From: Phytoseiulus persimilis
Taxonomy: Eukaryota > Arthropoda > Arachnida > Mesostigmata > Phytoseiidae
Assembly: GCA_037576195.1 (NCBI GenBank)
Contig: CM075101.1
Coordinates: 25,482,001 to 25,546,000, forward strand
Direction of reading: 5' to 3'
DNA: 64,000 nucleotides
The notes under the pieces are model-generated. The model ran no database searches. It worked only from the letters and a program-made list of their open reading frames with translations, and was not told where the DNA came from. Positions 48,186 to 61,605 of this stretch are shown one piece after another; position 1 is the first letter of the stretch; every line of letters starts with the position of its first letter. The translations under genes and the position numbers were made by a program.

Positions 48186-51100
48186 GGACTTTACGAGAGA
48201 TAGACGGAAAGAACGTTTCTACCTGGGGAAGATAATCGGAGTGTGTCAATCCGGAATAACGTATCCCTGGCGATGTTGTCAGCAATCTCGAGCGCCAGGG
48301 TTCTCCCCTGCGTCAGTTTATCCAGACGGACGAGTTTCAGGAATGCTTCAGGCAAGTATCGACTCCGTTTCCGCATTCCAAGTCGCTCGTAACCCAGCGG
48401 ACAGTTTTCTCCCTATCGGCGTCATAATAACTGTTCGACAACAGCGGAACAAGAGCAACCCCGTTTCTAGCTGGCGTTGAAGCCGTTATCTCCGGAACAA
48501 CGAGCCGCGGTGTTCATTCCTAACAGTTAGGAAAACCTCTCGCATGCCCCGTGAAAACGAGGAGGGAAACGCTCTTTCAAATCACTGGAAGTGGTTCGAT
48601 GAAGCCGCATCATCGTCGATCGACTATCTCTAATTTGAATGGTGAAATGCGCGTACTTCGCCGAGATCATCGGGAACTGCAGGGATTGCGTTTTTGGCCT
48701 ATCTGCACAACAGCGCCTAATCTTCTTTTAGGGTTCTTTGGCCTCTCTCGGAGGTCTTGCGTCACTTGCTCTCACTTTCTAAAGTAGTTTCAGGAAGGAA
48801 GAGAAGTAAAACCGCGACAACGCTTCTCCGGGAACGATAGCTGAGGTTTTCCCGAGGATCTGAGGACTTCCTGACCAAAGGGTTCGCTCTCAATGAGTTC
48901 GTGAAACCCCCGCCCTGGTCAAAATAAAAAACGTGGGAAGATGCCTGAGCAGCTGCTCGTTCGCGCCAATGATGGGTGCGCCGGCAAAATCTGGAAGCCC
49001 AGCCGTGGGTTCGCTCGAAGTCAATCAGATCTGCCGGCGGTCTTCCTAGTTGTCGGAGTTGGATGAATGGGGGATTTTCGTGTCTCATGACGTTGGTGAA
49101 TTTTTCGCTCGGCTGGCTGAGCCTTGTCGGCCGAGAGGCAGTCGCCAATCGCCGGTCAACTTTCGGTGGATAGATAGACTGATAAGCCGATAGAAGATTT
49201 TCATGTGCTTGCTCGTTGTGCACACGAAAGTCAAGTTGACGAGAGCGATGCCTCGTGGCCGAGCTCGCTCGTTCCCCGGCCAGTGGCAACCACTGCTGCC
49301 GCTGATGTTCCGAGTGAGAGAGCCGGCGGACTTGATGCAGCTCTGCCGTAGCTGCCGCTGTCTATCCTTATCAAGCGATAGCGACAGTGGATAATGGTCG
49401 CGGGACGCAACAAGGAAGCGGCAGCAGTCGCCGACGCCGTGCCATCAACAACGAGCAGTCAAACGGACCGGCAGGCAAACTCAGTACCAGCAGCAGAGTA
49501 CAAAGCCGATGACGAAAACGCGCGCGCGCACTCTCACAGCGAACAGTGCGTGTTGTTGCTCTGGGTGAGCACGACATGCGAAGCGTCTCTGCGGGTCCTT
49601 TGCTGAGGATGGTGGTTGCGGTGCCGGTGTTTCTATCTACCCACCTATCTATCTATCATCATCCAGCCATCAGCGGCTGCGCGGTGCCTCCGGAATCTCC
49701 GCGTCGCGAGTTACGACGGCTACGACGTCGACGGCTCTTAATACTGTCCAGCCGAGCCGGACGAGTATTGCGGCTGTGGTCGAGCGCAGAGTTTGTCCTC
49801 GTTTTGTCGTTACCCTTTCAAGATGACGACGACGACCACGTTACGGCTGTGACCCTTCGTTTAGGACGGAGGCCACCGGAAGTTGAGCCGCGCCATGGAG
49901 TTTTAAGACATTCGCGGTTCAATCTCGGTCGGGATTTGTCCTGCGGCCATACGGTGAACAGCGGGCGAACGCGCTCGTCGGGGAAAGGCCGACGTTGATT
50001 CCTTGAAGGCTCGACGATTCGGAAACAGTCGCAATTCAAAGTAGCCATAAGAAACCTTAACGGTCATTCAGAGCCATGGTGGCTGGTCCGCTCGTTCCGC
50101 GGCCTGACTGTCCAGAACTGCCTGTCATACCGCTAATAACCGGCGTGGTTCATCGACCTTCGGTCCTTGTGGTCATGGCGGTCGACGCCATTGGTTGTAT
50201 CTTCTTCTTTCCGTTCTCTCGAAGCGAAACCGTAGGAAACCCAAGAAAGTTTGTCAGAGTACACTCTTGAGAACGATACTCTCTGTGACCGCGCCAGCAC
50301 GCGTCGTGACGTGACTCGAGCAACGAGAATCATCAGCACCGTCTCTCGAGAGTTAAGTCGGGGAAATCAAACTCTCGAGATGAGTCTCGCCCAATCTATT
50401 GACGGAACTGAGATCTTCAGCAAGTTCCGCCGAAGATCTCCAGAGCTCGTTCACTCGTAGCCGCCTCGTTCTCTATTCGAGATGAAGCTCAAATACATTC
50501 CAGCATGAAACATGTTGGCTTCTTCCGTCTGAGCTTCGCCGGAATCTGCCAGTCGCACACGACGAAGCCGAAAAATTGAATCCGGGAACTGCTCGAATCG
50601 AGACTTCCACCGTACACTGAGTATTAGATTAGGCTTGAACTGATAGAGTATCGGTGTTGTCGTGAGCCGACCGAAGCCAGACATCAGCAAAATACGATTG
50701 TCAGCGCGACAGGCAGAAGGGCCGGAGCTCTTCCAGTCTTAGAACTGGGTCAATGACCACGGAGACCGAGGAAACTGTCTCCGCCGGTGAACAAGAATAC
50801 CCACACGTGAACTCTGAGAGTCGGAACGGACACATGAGCTCTGCCCTGTCAATTAACGCCGCAGTGGCCGTCAAGGCGCGAAAGCCAGACAAAGCGTCCG
50901 ACGAACGTGCAGTCTGCGGTTGAGAACAAGTCTGGCAGGTTTTTTTTTGGTCTGAGATCCGGGATACAGGGATTGGCCCAATCGTCAATCTTCGCTCGGA
51001 ATGTACAGGAGCTTTGAATGAAATCGTCAGGATGGGGATGATTCCGAAAACATCATCCAAGGATGCTACCGCCAACTTCCAACCTCGACGAGCAGAGCGG

Positions 51101-54100
51101 CCGGTAGATGACTCGCTCGGTGGTTTGGAATCGAATCTGTCAACACAGTAGATAGCATCGGCTCAACAACGGCTCAATTAGGTGGACCCACCGAGCTTCC
51201 TAGCGAGGGAACTCGAACCGATCGAGTGTGCGCCGGGTGTCTGAGCTATTTTGCATCCGAGACTCGATTGAGTGACGTGATGGGAAGGAAACCCTCGCGG
51301 AACATAGCTCAATCGTTCAGCGACGTGGAGGCTTGTCGACAATCAGGACAGAAAAGTTGACGTTGAGTTTCCGAGCTTTTCTGGGACGCTCTCGAAATCC
51401 ACACACATTGCTCACGATCTCGTCAGTGTTCCATCACGGGTTGTAATTTCATGAAGCCATCGCTAAGCTCTTCGGATTAGTTCGAACTAGTTCGTCGCGA
51501 CGACACCGGCTCACAAGGCTGATGCTCCAGAACCCCGGGAGGAGGAGGGGGAAATCAGGAACGAGCTCTGACCAGATGGGAGAGATGGTTCCAATCGTCG
51601 CGAGCTTCGGCCAGAGTGAGCCACCGCAAATTCGGACATCTGAGGCGTTCTCCCTCATTTGGAGATACTTTCCGGACATTCGGACGTCATTCGATGCTCC
51701 AACGAGCTGTCGTGTCTTCCACTCCACTGTGATGGTTGTTATTCTTGCTATTGGTTACAGCCATCACCGTCATCCGAGCGGTCGAAGCACACGGTGGAGA
51801 TGGGACGAGCGATCCGATATTCCACGCTGAAAGCCCGAGCACATCTTTGTCAACTCTTCGACTTCAAGGATGTTGCCCACCAGCCTGGCAATCGATTGCG
51901 ACTCGCACTCGCAAGGCATAAGGTCATCGGAGCGAACGAGAGCAACAGCGCTACCGTCATCAAAACACTAACAATCAGCTGCTCGAGGCCGAAGAGAGAT
52001 GATTGTTTGGATGAACGGCGCACGGAGCAACTGACGGGCAGGCAGAATGAGGACCGGATGAACCGACGGACATTCGGGCATCTAGAAATTCCTCACGTCG
52101 TTAATCGGTTGCACAAATCGACGGCGGCGGCGGCAGAAGCGATCGGCGATCCGCCGCCGAGCGGCTTTCACCTATACTCATACTGCATGTATGTAGCAGG
52201 CAGCATGTTTGCGCGCTCGTCGACTCGTCGCTCAGCTAGACTCTCGAGCTCTGGTGGCCTTCGCGACAACGCAGTTCGAGCTCAGACAGATTCCAGAAAG
52301 CTGAATATGAGACGGCGGCTCGCAAATACCACAACCGTGTCCCAGAGGTTCGGCGCTCAGAGGACGAACGCAGGATTGAATGAGCTGGCTGACAAATTGG
52401 CTGATATCGCTAGGAGAACTTTTATCCGTGTGTCCGCATCGGGATGATGCCCGCGACTGCTCGCACTGAAGCGGGCGGCCAGCGAATGTGTTTTCTCCCA
52501 TCACAGATTTTCATCAGAAAATACGCCGAACGAGTCTCAGCAGGAGAGTTCTAGGTATTTCTCGCCGAATCTTTCAAAAGCTCGTTGTGAAGTACACTTT
52601 CCGGCTGCGGTTTTTCAGTCACAACAGCCTGGCCCGCTGAGCTGCCTGGATGATATTCCGACTCGATCTGCGCGACCTACTCTAAAGCTCGGCTCAGGCG
52701 AACTCTACATCAACAAGTTTCACTAGAATGTTTCATTCCGCGGCTCGTATAGATCGAAGACGTTGGCGATTGAGCCGCCGGGACAGAGGTCCGCAAGTCC
52801 GCGCTAACTTTGCACGATTCGATGCTAGGCGATCAATTAGGGGCATCGAAGCAATTAAAACGAGATAGATCAATCCGGCGGAGTCGTCGTCGTGGTCACG
52901 CTCCAGCCAAACTCACTACTCACCAACATCTGCAATTGAGAGACGTCATGCCAGTCAGGCTTTGATTCGGTTGTAGCTGTTTTCTTTTCATATGGCGTTT
53001 GGTTATTATTGAGAATAACGTGATGTAGGCTGTCCTCGTCGATGGTTGGGAGGTGTCATCTGCGGGGAGAGTATGATTGCGACAGCGGGACGACTTCGGA
53101 AGTAACTCGTGGTTCGAAGATTATCCTAGTTCGGAGCAGTTCCAACTGCTGTGTCTCTCTTTTCACTAAACACTCCGCAGCGGTCCAAGGAACCCAATCA
53201 ACTGAAGAGTAAAAACTTTCATGAGCGCCCGCAACTGATGGAGATTATCCGCGTGTTCGGTTGCTTTCGCATGATGCTTCCGCTGTTTATTTTGTAACAC
53301 CAGCTTTTACAAGTGCTTCGCCGCTGCTGTTAGCATCACCACCGTCACTTCCACCTCGGGCACCAGCCGCACACACGAGTCTCGCGCACCGTTGAAGAGA
53401 AGTTTCTCGTTCCACATACACAGGACCCATGCGTTTCACTGGCCCTCATGAGCGAGGTGTTTCAACATCAGAGCCCGCGAAGACGAAATATCGCACCTTG
53501 AAACAATAACTATTCTATGGAGGAGGCTCCTTCCGCGCACACTAGTTCCGGAGCAACATTATTTCACAAAACTGACCGCCCGAGCGACACACCGACCGAC
53601 TGACTGGCTCTGGCTGATCGTGTCGTCTGACTGGTAACTGGCTGACGGCTCGGATGCTTATCACTGGTCAACGAAGAGGGCAGATTGGAATGACTTGTTG
53701 CCTCCTCCTCCTTAGCGGAATCGGTCGATTTTCGATTTCGGACCACTTGCTCTACAGAATCGACGTTGAAACTCAGGAAACTAACTTCTCCATCAGTCTT
53801 TCATGGCCTGTCCCACAAAACGTCGGAGCAGTCGCAGCGGCAGCAGCAACCTTACGAAACGGACAGAGGAGAGTGGACCCTCACTTTCTTCTCTTGCTGC
53901 TGCTGCTGCTTCGCTCTGTTTCGATGTTGTTGCTGACTTTGTCCGTCTGCACGCTAGATGGAGTACGGATGCTCACGTCGACATCGACGATGGCCGCGAT
54001 GCGCATAGGAGGCCGCTGTCAGTGCTGGGGGAGGCAGTGGGCTTCATGATGTGCTGTTATAACAATGGTTGAGACGTGTGAAGAGGAAAACGTATTCGAC

Positions 54101-54160
54101 TAGTGCCTTTCCGGTAAGAGTCGAGTACGACCGCGACATAAAGAGGGCTCAGGACGCGGG
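48186..54160. other. Gene-poor region upstream of NFAT5
   Basis: No coding exon was secured. The stretch is fairly GC-rich with simple triplet patches, for example GCAGCGGCAGCAGCAACC near 53829 and CTTGCTGCTGCTGCTGCTTC near 53893. It also has short runs such as CTATCTATCTATC near 49634. Long open frames (49546-49998 and 51659-52447, both +) have Arg/Ser-biased, frame-shadow composition. It probably holds the NFAT5 promoter and any 5' untranslated exons, which is inference from position only. Confidence 0.4.
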
Positions 54161-54187
54161 ATCCAGCAATGATGGCAGTATCGGACG

Positions 54188-54834
54188 ATGCGACTGCTGG
54201 CAGAGAGGGCGTTCAAGGCAGCTGTGACCGACCTCAAATTCGCGGCCAGCGAGAGCAATGTCGTCGCTGATTATTGTGAGGAAGCTCAGAACGATGGGAT
54301 GATTCTCCATAAGGCCATGGAAGACGTGAGTCAGCTCGAACATGCGACGAGGAATGCTGTTCAGACGGTCAACGTCGAGTCGCGATGCCATGGGTCCCAT
54401 TGGATGTGTGACACCGGGTGAGAAGCGACGGCGGCTGCGATGACCGTCGTTCTCGCTCTGAACGAGCGCATCTGGACATCTTCGAGTCGTTGGCTCTCAC
54501 ATTTCCATGGTCTCGAATAAGGAGCGATTCGCCCGCGAGGGCAAGCCATTCCCCACATCCACCCCCATCGCAAGACAAGTCCTACGAGGGTGCACACGGA
54601 AGCCAGTTCTACGGGTTCTCTATGGCAGAACATTTGAATTCGGCCGCGACCCCCTCGCCTTTAATAACCGGGAATCCCGGAAGGCCTCGAAGAGTAGAAG
54701 TAACTGCTCTGTTGGATTCTTCAAGACCGGAGAAAACCGTCGTACGAGTGACCGCGCAGAACCGAAACGGCTTCAATGACCAGGAGCACGATGAAATTAA
54801 AAAAGTTGCTCACAATCATCATTCTTTCGAATAA
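54188..54834 (+). CDS. Candidate small two-exon gene, uncertain
   Basis: A first open piece from ATG 54188 (MRLLAERAFKAAVTDLKF... KAMED) ends at a good GTGAGT donor after 54325, phase 0. Downstream two frames are open. One ends at 54834 (containing PRRVEVTALLDSS and KTVVRVTAQNRNG) with its stop overlapping an AATAAA at 54829-54834. The other ends at 54779. A phase-0 acceptor for the first was not found, and the second would need the weak AATAAG at about 54519. The poly(A) signal and donor support a plus-strand gene, but the model is not settled. Confidence 0.3.
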
Positions 54835-54839
54835 AGAAA

Positions 54840-57430
54840 TGCATCAGTTTTCGTAACTCGTAATTGCGTTCCTGAGTTAATTCATCACAAATGGTGAAAT
54901 CCTTGAGTGTCGTTCTCAAATACTCTCAACCTCCTTCGATGATCTCCTCGATCCAGGATAGCCTTGAAATGAGAGAATCTCCTTCCTACATAGATGAGGT
55001 TTGTCTGATGGATGACAACGGAGGAAGTCGAGAGAAACATCCTCCGGCTTCGGAGAAATCCGAAACGCTAGAATCGGGTCTTCGTTCGCGACCTCCTTCG
55101 CGTCGGGAACTGAATGAGGAAGGCTTCCCAAGTTTTGCCCACAGAGGAGCTTTGGCCTGCTTCTTATCGAATGGTTGAAAAATTGACTTCGATGGCATTG
55201 AGCGAGCAACCGGTAGAGGAGCCCCCCTGTTCCGCGCAACCCATGAATTCCGTGTTGAGCCTTTGAGAGTGCTGACTGACCAAGGATTTCGCTACAGAAC
55301 CGTGAAATGCCTCGACCGGAAACCGAGGAAAAACATCGAAATCTACCTCCGCCCCCTCCCCCTCCCGGAGAGAATCCGAACATACGACTGAGAGCAGCGG
55401 AAACGTCGCGGGCAGTCCTGGAAGCTCTCTGACGGGCTATCGAGGATTCGTGCAGCGCCTCTCAGAGCCTGATCCAGCTTCCGTGGTTTGCTATCGAATG
55501 AGGTAAAATCCCAAGGCTTCGAGCTCGTGGCCCAGGGCCAAACCTTCTCAGCGTGACTTTTGGGGAAGCTCGCGTCAGACCTCGGGGTGCCGAACACGCA
55601 GCTCGACCGGATTCCACGTGAGAATGGTGCCGATGAGTCTCATAGAGCCTTCGGGTGCAGCTCGAAAAGGCACAGGGCTCATCAAGCCGCAAGTTGACTG
55701 GTACGCTTCCCCAACTTATTCTCGAAGCAGAAATGGCGCTCCTCTGACGCGACAGACGGCTTTTGGTCCAGTTCTCACAGCGGCAAACAACACGGCGAAA
55801 CAGCCGTGGGTTCCCGGAGGAAACTCATTCGCGGTCCACACCTGCAGGCGAACGGATTCCGAGAAGCTCTCGGAGTTCAGGAAGGGATTCTCCAAGGGAT
55901 TTGGCCTCAAAATTGGCCGAAGTCAAGTTGAACATCATCGTTTCTGGCATCCCTTGACTTTTTGAAGGTATTCTGCGGAAAATCGCTCAATTCCCTCCAC
56001 CGTGACCAATCACCTTCTTGATGTTAATGAACGAATGAATGTCAATTTTTGATACCATCTCGGGGAGTCAACTCATGGAAATCGATGTTTCCGACTCGCG
56101 GAATATCCCTTGTTCGAGTTTTCCCCATCGGGGAAAAAACGCGTGCCAATCTACAACTATTCGACGACGAAACCCAATCATTGTCTGCCACAACTCTCTC
56201 AATGAATGGGATAGGCTATTTGAGTTTCCTAGAAAAACTCACAAACCAAACTACGTGTGGGTTGGGCAAGCTCAAACGGGTTTAGAATTCAGTAGAACAG
56301 CAGGTTTGAAGTTCTGACTCCTCGAGTTTGATTCGTGCTGTTAGTTTTTTTTCGTCGGTGACCCGAAACCTACAGAAGTTATGATCGAACGTGGAGAGCT
56401 CCTATCGTCGCGAACATCCACAGAGAAACTCGGGGACGAGAGAATCCTCTCTAGGATCCTCTTCAATCTCTTCACTAAGGAGACCTCCTACGGCTTCACC
56501 GTCCGGAGTACGAAGTGGTGACGTAACACCTTGTTGTAAGGTGGCTGTGCACGAAGGAGGAAAAAAAACGATACTCCCCACGTCAAGTGTGAAGGAGACA
56601 TTTGCTCGAACCAAAAGCAGGGAGAGCTCGGAATGGGAATTCCAATTTCCACTGGCTGAAACGATTTCCCTAGGTTAAGATCGCGTAGATTATTCGTCCA
56701 GGTTCCATTGTTGAGCCTTCGCCTGTTCATTTTGTATCCAAGAGACAGCAAACCAACAACGGACAGTTTCGCGGAAAATCAATCGCAGCTTGGATGACGC
56801 TCAAGTACAGACGAAGTACCAATAACATCTAATAATTGACATTGCCCTCTGGATATCAGCAGCAAGGGAGCTGACGAATAAGTCTTCCTCCTATCCGTCC
56901 CAGGTCGAGTCTGCTTTGCCTGGAGGCCTTTTTGATTGCCATGGAATTCGCATGACGAATGTCATCTGCGATTAGTTGTCGACTCCATGGTGATGGAGTG
57001 CGCTGCCAGTTCGTCGAACATCTCCAAAAACCTCAGAGCATTATCAGTTGCACAAACGTGGCCGCAGCGACGCAACTGGATCGAGGGGCCTCCGGATCAA
57101 GACATTCCCTCCCTGCATCCTCCTGAGGGAGGCTTATAAGGCTCCGTCACCGTTGGAGGGGGGGCGACGTTCCGCGGAGTTCGTTGGTTCCGCTCGGAGC
57201 GGTACTCTGTTGTAACGCGCCTGCGTGGCGTTCAAAATTGTATGTAGTCAATATTGCATATACGTACGGTATTCGGTCGATTGGGAGCACTCATCAAAGC
57301 GCTTCCTGAATGGAGCTTACCGTCGGGGAGACGTCGCCCGAAGAGCTTTGAGAGCGCCTGTATCTGTCGACAGCTGACAGTTTCTTGCGAAATCTATTAT
57401 TGGGAACCGAAGCGTTCCAGAGAGGCTATG
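54840..57430. other. No gene resolved
   Basis: Short open frames on both strands, none with a recognisable motif or a consistent exon chain. Confidence 0.4.
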
Positions 57431-57436
57431 AAAAAC

Positions 57437-57790
57437 CTAAGATGAACAATAAATTGACGGTTCACTGTCATTGCCGCTGCTAGCGAGTTCTAGTCGCTGA
57501 CTTCCACATAATATCAGAGATTGACCTCTTCCAATGAAATTGGTCTGTGGTTTCAGATCTACGTCGCGTAAAACTTGGACGACCATCTGAATCAGAGAGC
57601 AAATGCGGTTCCGTCTACTCAACGAACACTCCAAGGCGGGGACGGGAAAAATAATACCATCCCGAACTCCCGCGGGTAACGAACCTTGATCATCGGAAAC
57701 AGTCCCGCTTAAGACGAGCCCTCCATATAAAATACCCTTAGTATGACCAATCTTCTGCTCGAACGCCCTCTTGTATGTCGATCCTCCCAT
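57437..57790 (-). CDS. Candidate orphan ORF, 117 aa
   Basis: ATG at 57790 opens 117 codons (MGGSTYKRAFEQKIGHTKG..., then GLVLSGTVSDDQGSLPAGV and VPALECSLSRRNRI). The composition is balanced and the frame has a proper ATG, but there is no known motif, signal peptide or neighbour context. It may be chance. Confidence 0.25.
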   Translation of the reverse strand: MGGSTYKRAFEQKIGHTKGILYGGLVLSGTVSDDQGSLPAGVRDGIIFPVPALECSLSRRNRICSLIQMVVQVLRDVDLKPQTNFIGRGQSLILCGSQRLELASSGNDSEPSIYCSS

Positions 57791-58370
57791 TTGAGTAGAC
57801 CTCCGTCCAAGAACTCAATGTATTCCCCACCACGCAGTTGAAGGTTATCTCTTACTTCAAGTTTTGATTTTCGTCATTACTCCCTTCTTCGAGGAAAAGT
57901 TGCACGTCGCCTCCCCAAGGCCGTTCGCAATAATCAGGAACGTTTCATTTCCAGAGCGTTCACGTTTCTCGAACGCGAACGCACTCCTGAAGAACCAGTT
58001 CGGAAGAAGCAGTCCCTCTCTCCGAGAGGTCAAGTTGATAATCAGCTTCATAAATCGTTCCATCTTGTTGCCGCCTTAACCCATAATTAGTCGGGCGTCT
58101 CGAATGCGATGAAACTGATCGTCCCTCTCGGACGTACGGATCACAAGCTATACCTGACTCATTCTCTCAGTATACTCACTATTTCCGTTTGAGTGAGAGG
58201 AAGAGGATTCGAAGAAGTCCTCGCAAGAACAATGATAGCATTCGGATCGCCTCGATTCAGGTTTTATTCTCTGCTGCTATGATACAATGTATTTTGAGAC
58301 GATACGAACTAGTCGAACTGACCACTGAGAAAATTTGGGAATTTTCGAAAGCAACCTAATCAAAGAGCTT
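57791..58370. other. No gene seen
   Basis: About 580 bp downstream of the EDEM1 stop. It probably includes the EDEM1 3' untranslated region, but no clear AATAAA on the minus strand was identified. Confidence 0.35.
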
Positions 58371-61300
58371 TCATTTTATTAGGAAGTCCTCGCTTCCAAG
58401 AGAAATATCCAGCCCCAGCGAGGTGCTCACTTGAGTGAGGTATTCGTGCTTCAGAGGCAACAAGTACTGGCGGTCTTTGTCAACTTTCAAGCACCCGATT
58501 GAGGCATTAACTTGTGGAGTAATGGCTTCACTCGACCTCGCCAGATCCTTCCCGTCGAATAGTTCTTCGGGCTCGAGGGTTCCTTCGACAGCTGTGCGCA
58601 GATCTTTTATTATAGGAAATATGTGTCCTTCAGTCGTGAAGATGAAACTCGAGTGGCGTTGAATGTTCAAGGGATTCTCCAAATCGAAGAGCAAGTATAG
58701 ATACTTGCAAGTTTCCGAAAGGAAGAAGCTTTCCATGCGGTCCTCAAGAGATTTATCATGGACGTCGTGAATCGTCGCGTAGCCACACTTCGCTCTTGAA
58801 TAAGTATTCAAACTGTGCAGGATCTCCTTCCCGACGTGAAGGTAGAAAGGATTTTTCGTTGCCCTATACAACAAGTAAGTGCTTTCAGCAAGTTCAGGTC
58901 TCAAAGGATAGAAGTGTACGTCGGCGTTCATGGAGTGCCAATTGAACCTGGAAGAGCATAGATATTCACAGCGTTCACACAAAGGAAAGTAGTGTATGCA
59001 CAGACAAACCCAACGAACCAATGCTCGAATTAGCTGAAGTAGGTGACGCAAAGTATCCGTGATACACAACCACACCACCCTCGGGGGGGTTGAACAAAAA
59101 AGTATCGTTCAACCCATCGAAGAAGACAAATGGAGCAATGGAGATATTTTTTTCAGAATTTCCCGGGCAGCGCCGTTTGGACATCACTCAGGTCAGCTCC
59201 GAGCTTTTCGGTTGGAAACGATCGGGTAGAGTTTGAACCGCGGAATCGACGCTGTCGTCGGTCGGAGATGGCCGGCTCCTGGCCGGGGTCAACTTCGGAC
59301 TGGTTCTATATAGGTAGACCGGGTTCAATCTGGGCACCCAAAGAGGCCTCGTTGGATCAAATCCCGCCAACCGTCGCCTCAGGCCGAGGACTAGAGGAGT
59401 TTCTGACAGGACGCCGAGAGGAAGTCGCGGACCCAGATCCTCAATAACAAAGTTCCTATGGAAGCACCGGGGAGACTCTTCGATCGCGGAATTTCTTACC
59501 GTTCGGGAAGAGCATCGAACTTCCGCCAAATTGCGTGATAAAGTGCGTGAGAACAAATGGCCTCTTCGACGTCTCCGACCAGCACCTTGAAGAGCGGATG
59601 AATCAAGAGCCAGGTTGATTGCACAGATCAGATGTAGACATACGCCGCTCAAGTCGATTGGAGCAGGCGGCGTTCTCATCCGTCCTCGAGATGGTTCTCA
59701 CTCGAGAGACACGAAAAGAGGAGTCTGAATGGGTTTGCTCACCTGAACGCCACTGAACGCGGCTTGAAGTGCGTCTATCCAGAGGGTTGCTGTGCGTCCA
59801 TTCGCCATGTTTACGTTGACATAGAGGGGATGATCGCCAGTGCCGGCATTGCACTCCAAACGACCTTTCCGCATATATCTGAATTGAATCGATGATGGTG
59901 GAACAGCCTTCTTCGAGAGTTCATCATGAAAGATACACATTTTGATCGAGTCAGTCCCGAAGTCATCGCCGGCGTACCTCTTGATCAGGGAATAACTCTC
60001 GTTGAAACGGACGTAGTTCTCTCGATCTCCGAACAGTATATAACTCTTGAGCAGGTACTCGAAAAAAGAATCCATACCGGCTCCTATGCCGGATAGTGTT
60101 CCTACCCATTGACCAGAATGGACATCTATAACATTTCCCAGGAGGCCTGCAGTATAAAAGACCGGTGAGGATGTCAAATCGAAGCCTCTACCTCAATCTC
60201 CAAGATTTGATCTCTCGATTCGGTAGGCTCGTCTCTGCCTCACCTGTTTGCTCGTTCCTCCTCAACCACAGAGCTTCGACCGCACGGCGCGCAACATTCT
60301 CGAAAACCACATCTCCAGTTAGCCTGGTGAGAACTCCGAACTCGAGCAACAGGCTCCCCGCCCCCGCCGTGCATGTTTCGGTTGAACAGTTTGTTGGAAC
60401 ACCTCCAAGGGAAAGGCAGAGTGTGATTTTAGAACATTCGTTCTGTTACCGGGTCTATCGCTTTGAAACAGGATGCGTCGGAAAAAGGGGGTCCATTGTG
60501 ATAGACCAGGTAGGTTACCCCAACGCCAGCTAGAATCTGGAGCCTTAAACTGTACCCGATAAGAGGTTCACTCTGGGAAACGGGATTCCTGTTGACGTTC
60601 CTTCGAACGCAGGCAGTAACCTGCAAACAAGATTCAGCGTCAATTCTGCGAATCAAAATTCTCCTCGAGGGAGCTCTGGTTTTATGTTGCATTATCGCAT
60701 TCTGTATTGTATTACAAACTCCATAAATTACCTGTTCGCAAGATCTCTCGATAATGACAATAATTCGTCATTGTACCCATGAGGAGTCAAGTCGCCAAAA
60801 GGCTTATTAGGATCTGTTATCAAAAGGTGGGCACTCAACAAAGACCCTAGGAGACGAATATTAGCCTCGAAAACCTGAATAGAGAAAGCGTCGTTGGAGG
60901 CGAGGACTCATCGCCTCATGATAGACCATCGATCTCTTGGAATTTCGCCTGGAACCTGTCGGTGTCGCACCTGAACAGTGTTGTTCCTGCTGAACGATAC
61001 ATTCTCCAGGATGAGAACGACGGCCTTTTTGAATTCGGAATGATTGCCCATCACAGCCAATGTGCTCAGAGAATCTACTAGTGTGAGGCTATAATCACCA
61101 AGTACATCGTTTATGTTTATATTGTCCCTGTGTATGAGATCAGGACCACGTCCGCAACAATCTATAGGATTAAGCTCGTCGGCCGGGAACGCGTGTTGCA
61201 TGTATGAATCATAGGCGAATGTGAACATTTCCCTGGAAAGGAAGCGATGGAGTTTTCAAAGGAAGTCAATTTAAAATCGGCAGCTGCCTTCCGGGGGAAC

Positions 61301-61512
61301 TTCAGATGGAAGGAGAAATTAACTGGAGCAGGCGATTTCTACCCCAGTCACCTTGTGCGTTTTAGCATCTCCAGACGCTCCTCGTCATCGAAAGCACCGT
61401 AGCGACGATCGTATCGCCCCGGTTTTGTTAGAAAGACATTTATGTTGGCATGGATCGTGAGAACGAGGGACGTTCCCAATGCGAACGCCGAGAGGTATCT
61501 AGTCTGCAGCAT
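58371..61512 (-). CDS. EDEM1: EDEM1-type ER degradation-enhancing alpha-mannosidase-like protein, 585 aa
   Basis: Exons 61512-61352, 61232-60971, 60874-60732, 60620-60556, 60402-60244, 60146-59978, 59878-59743, 59585-59500, 58947-58371, all GT-AG with matching phases. A hydrophobic stretch at about residues 7-28 is a signal peptide or anchor. The glycosyl hydrolase 47 domain follows: [124 protein letters not shown] and FTTEGH. This is close to human EDEM1 (657 aa), with a shorter N-terminus. The family trims mannose from misfolded glycoproteins in the ER and passes them to degradation. The C-terminus ends DFLIK with no KDEL signal. The start ATG sits just after an acceptor-like TTTCAG, so an upstream exon is possible. 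Confidence 0.92.
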
Positions 61513-61605
61513 CTGAAATTATCATCGAAAATTGGATGGGCTTTACCGTCCGGAAAAACATTATTTCTGCGCAGGGAGGCCCCTGGTCACTTCGGAATAT
61601 TGGGG

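Noticed and set aside
49546..49998. 150-codon plus-strand frame with Arg-rich segment
   Set aside because: Same GC-rich bias, and several frames on both strands are open at once; no coding support.
51659..52447. 262-codon plus-strand frame upstream of NFAT5
   Set aside because: Arg/Ser/Thr-biased composition, no motif, no splice partners; it looks like a chance frame in GC-rich sequence.
59698..60177. Single 159-codon exon in EDEM1 covering 59698-60177
   Set aside because: Comparison with the family shows that 33 codons in the middle are an in-frame intron with GTACGC donor and TTCAG acceptor, and that both ends run past splice sites.
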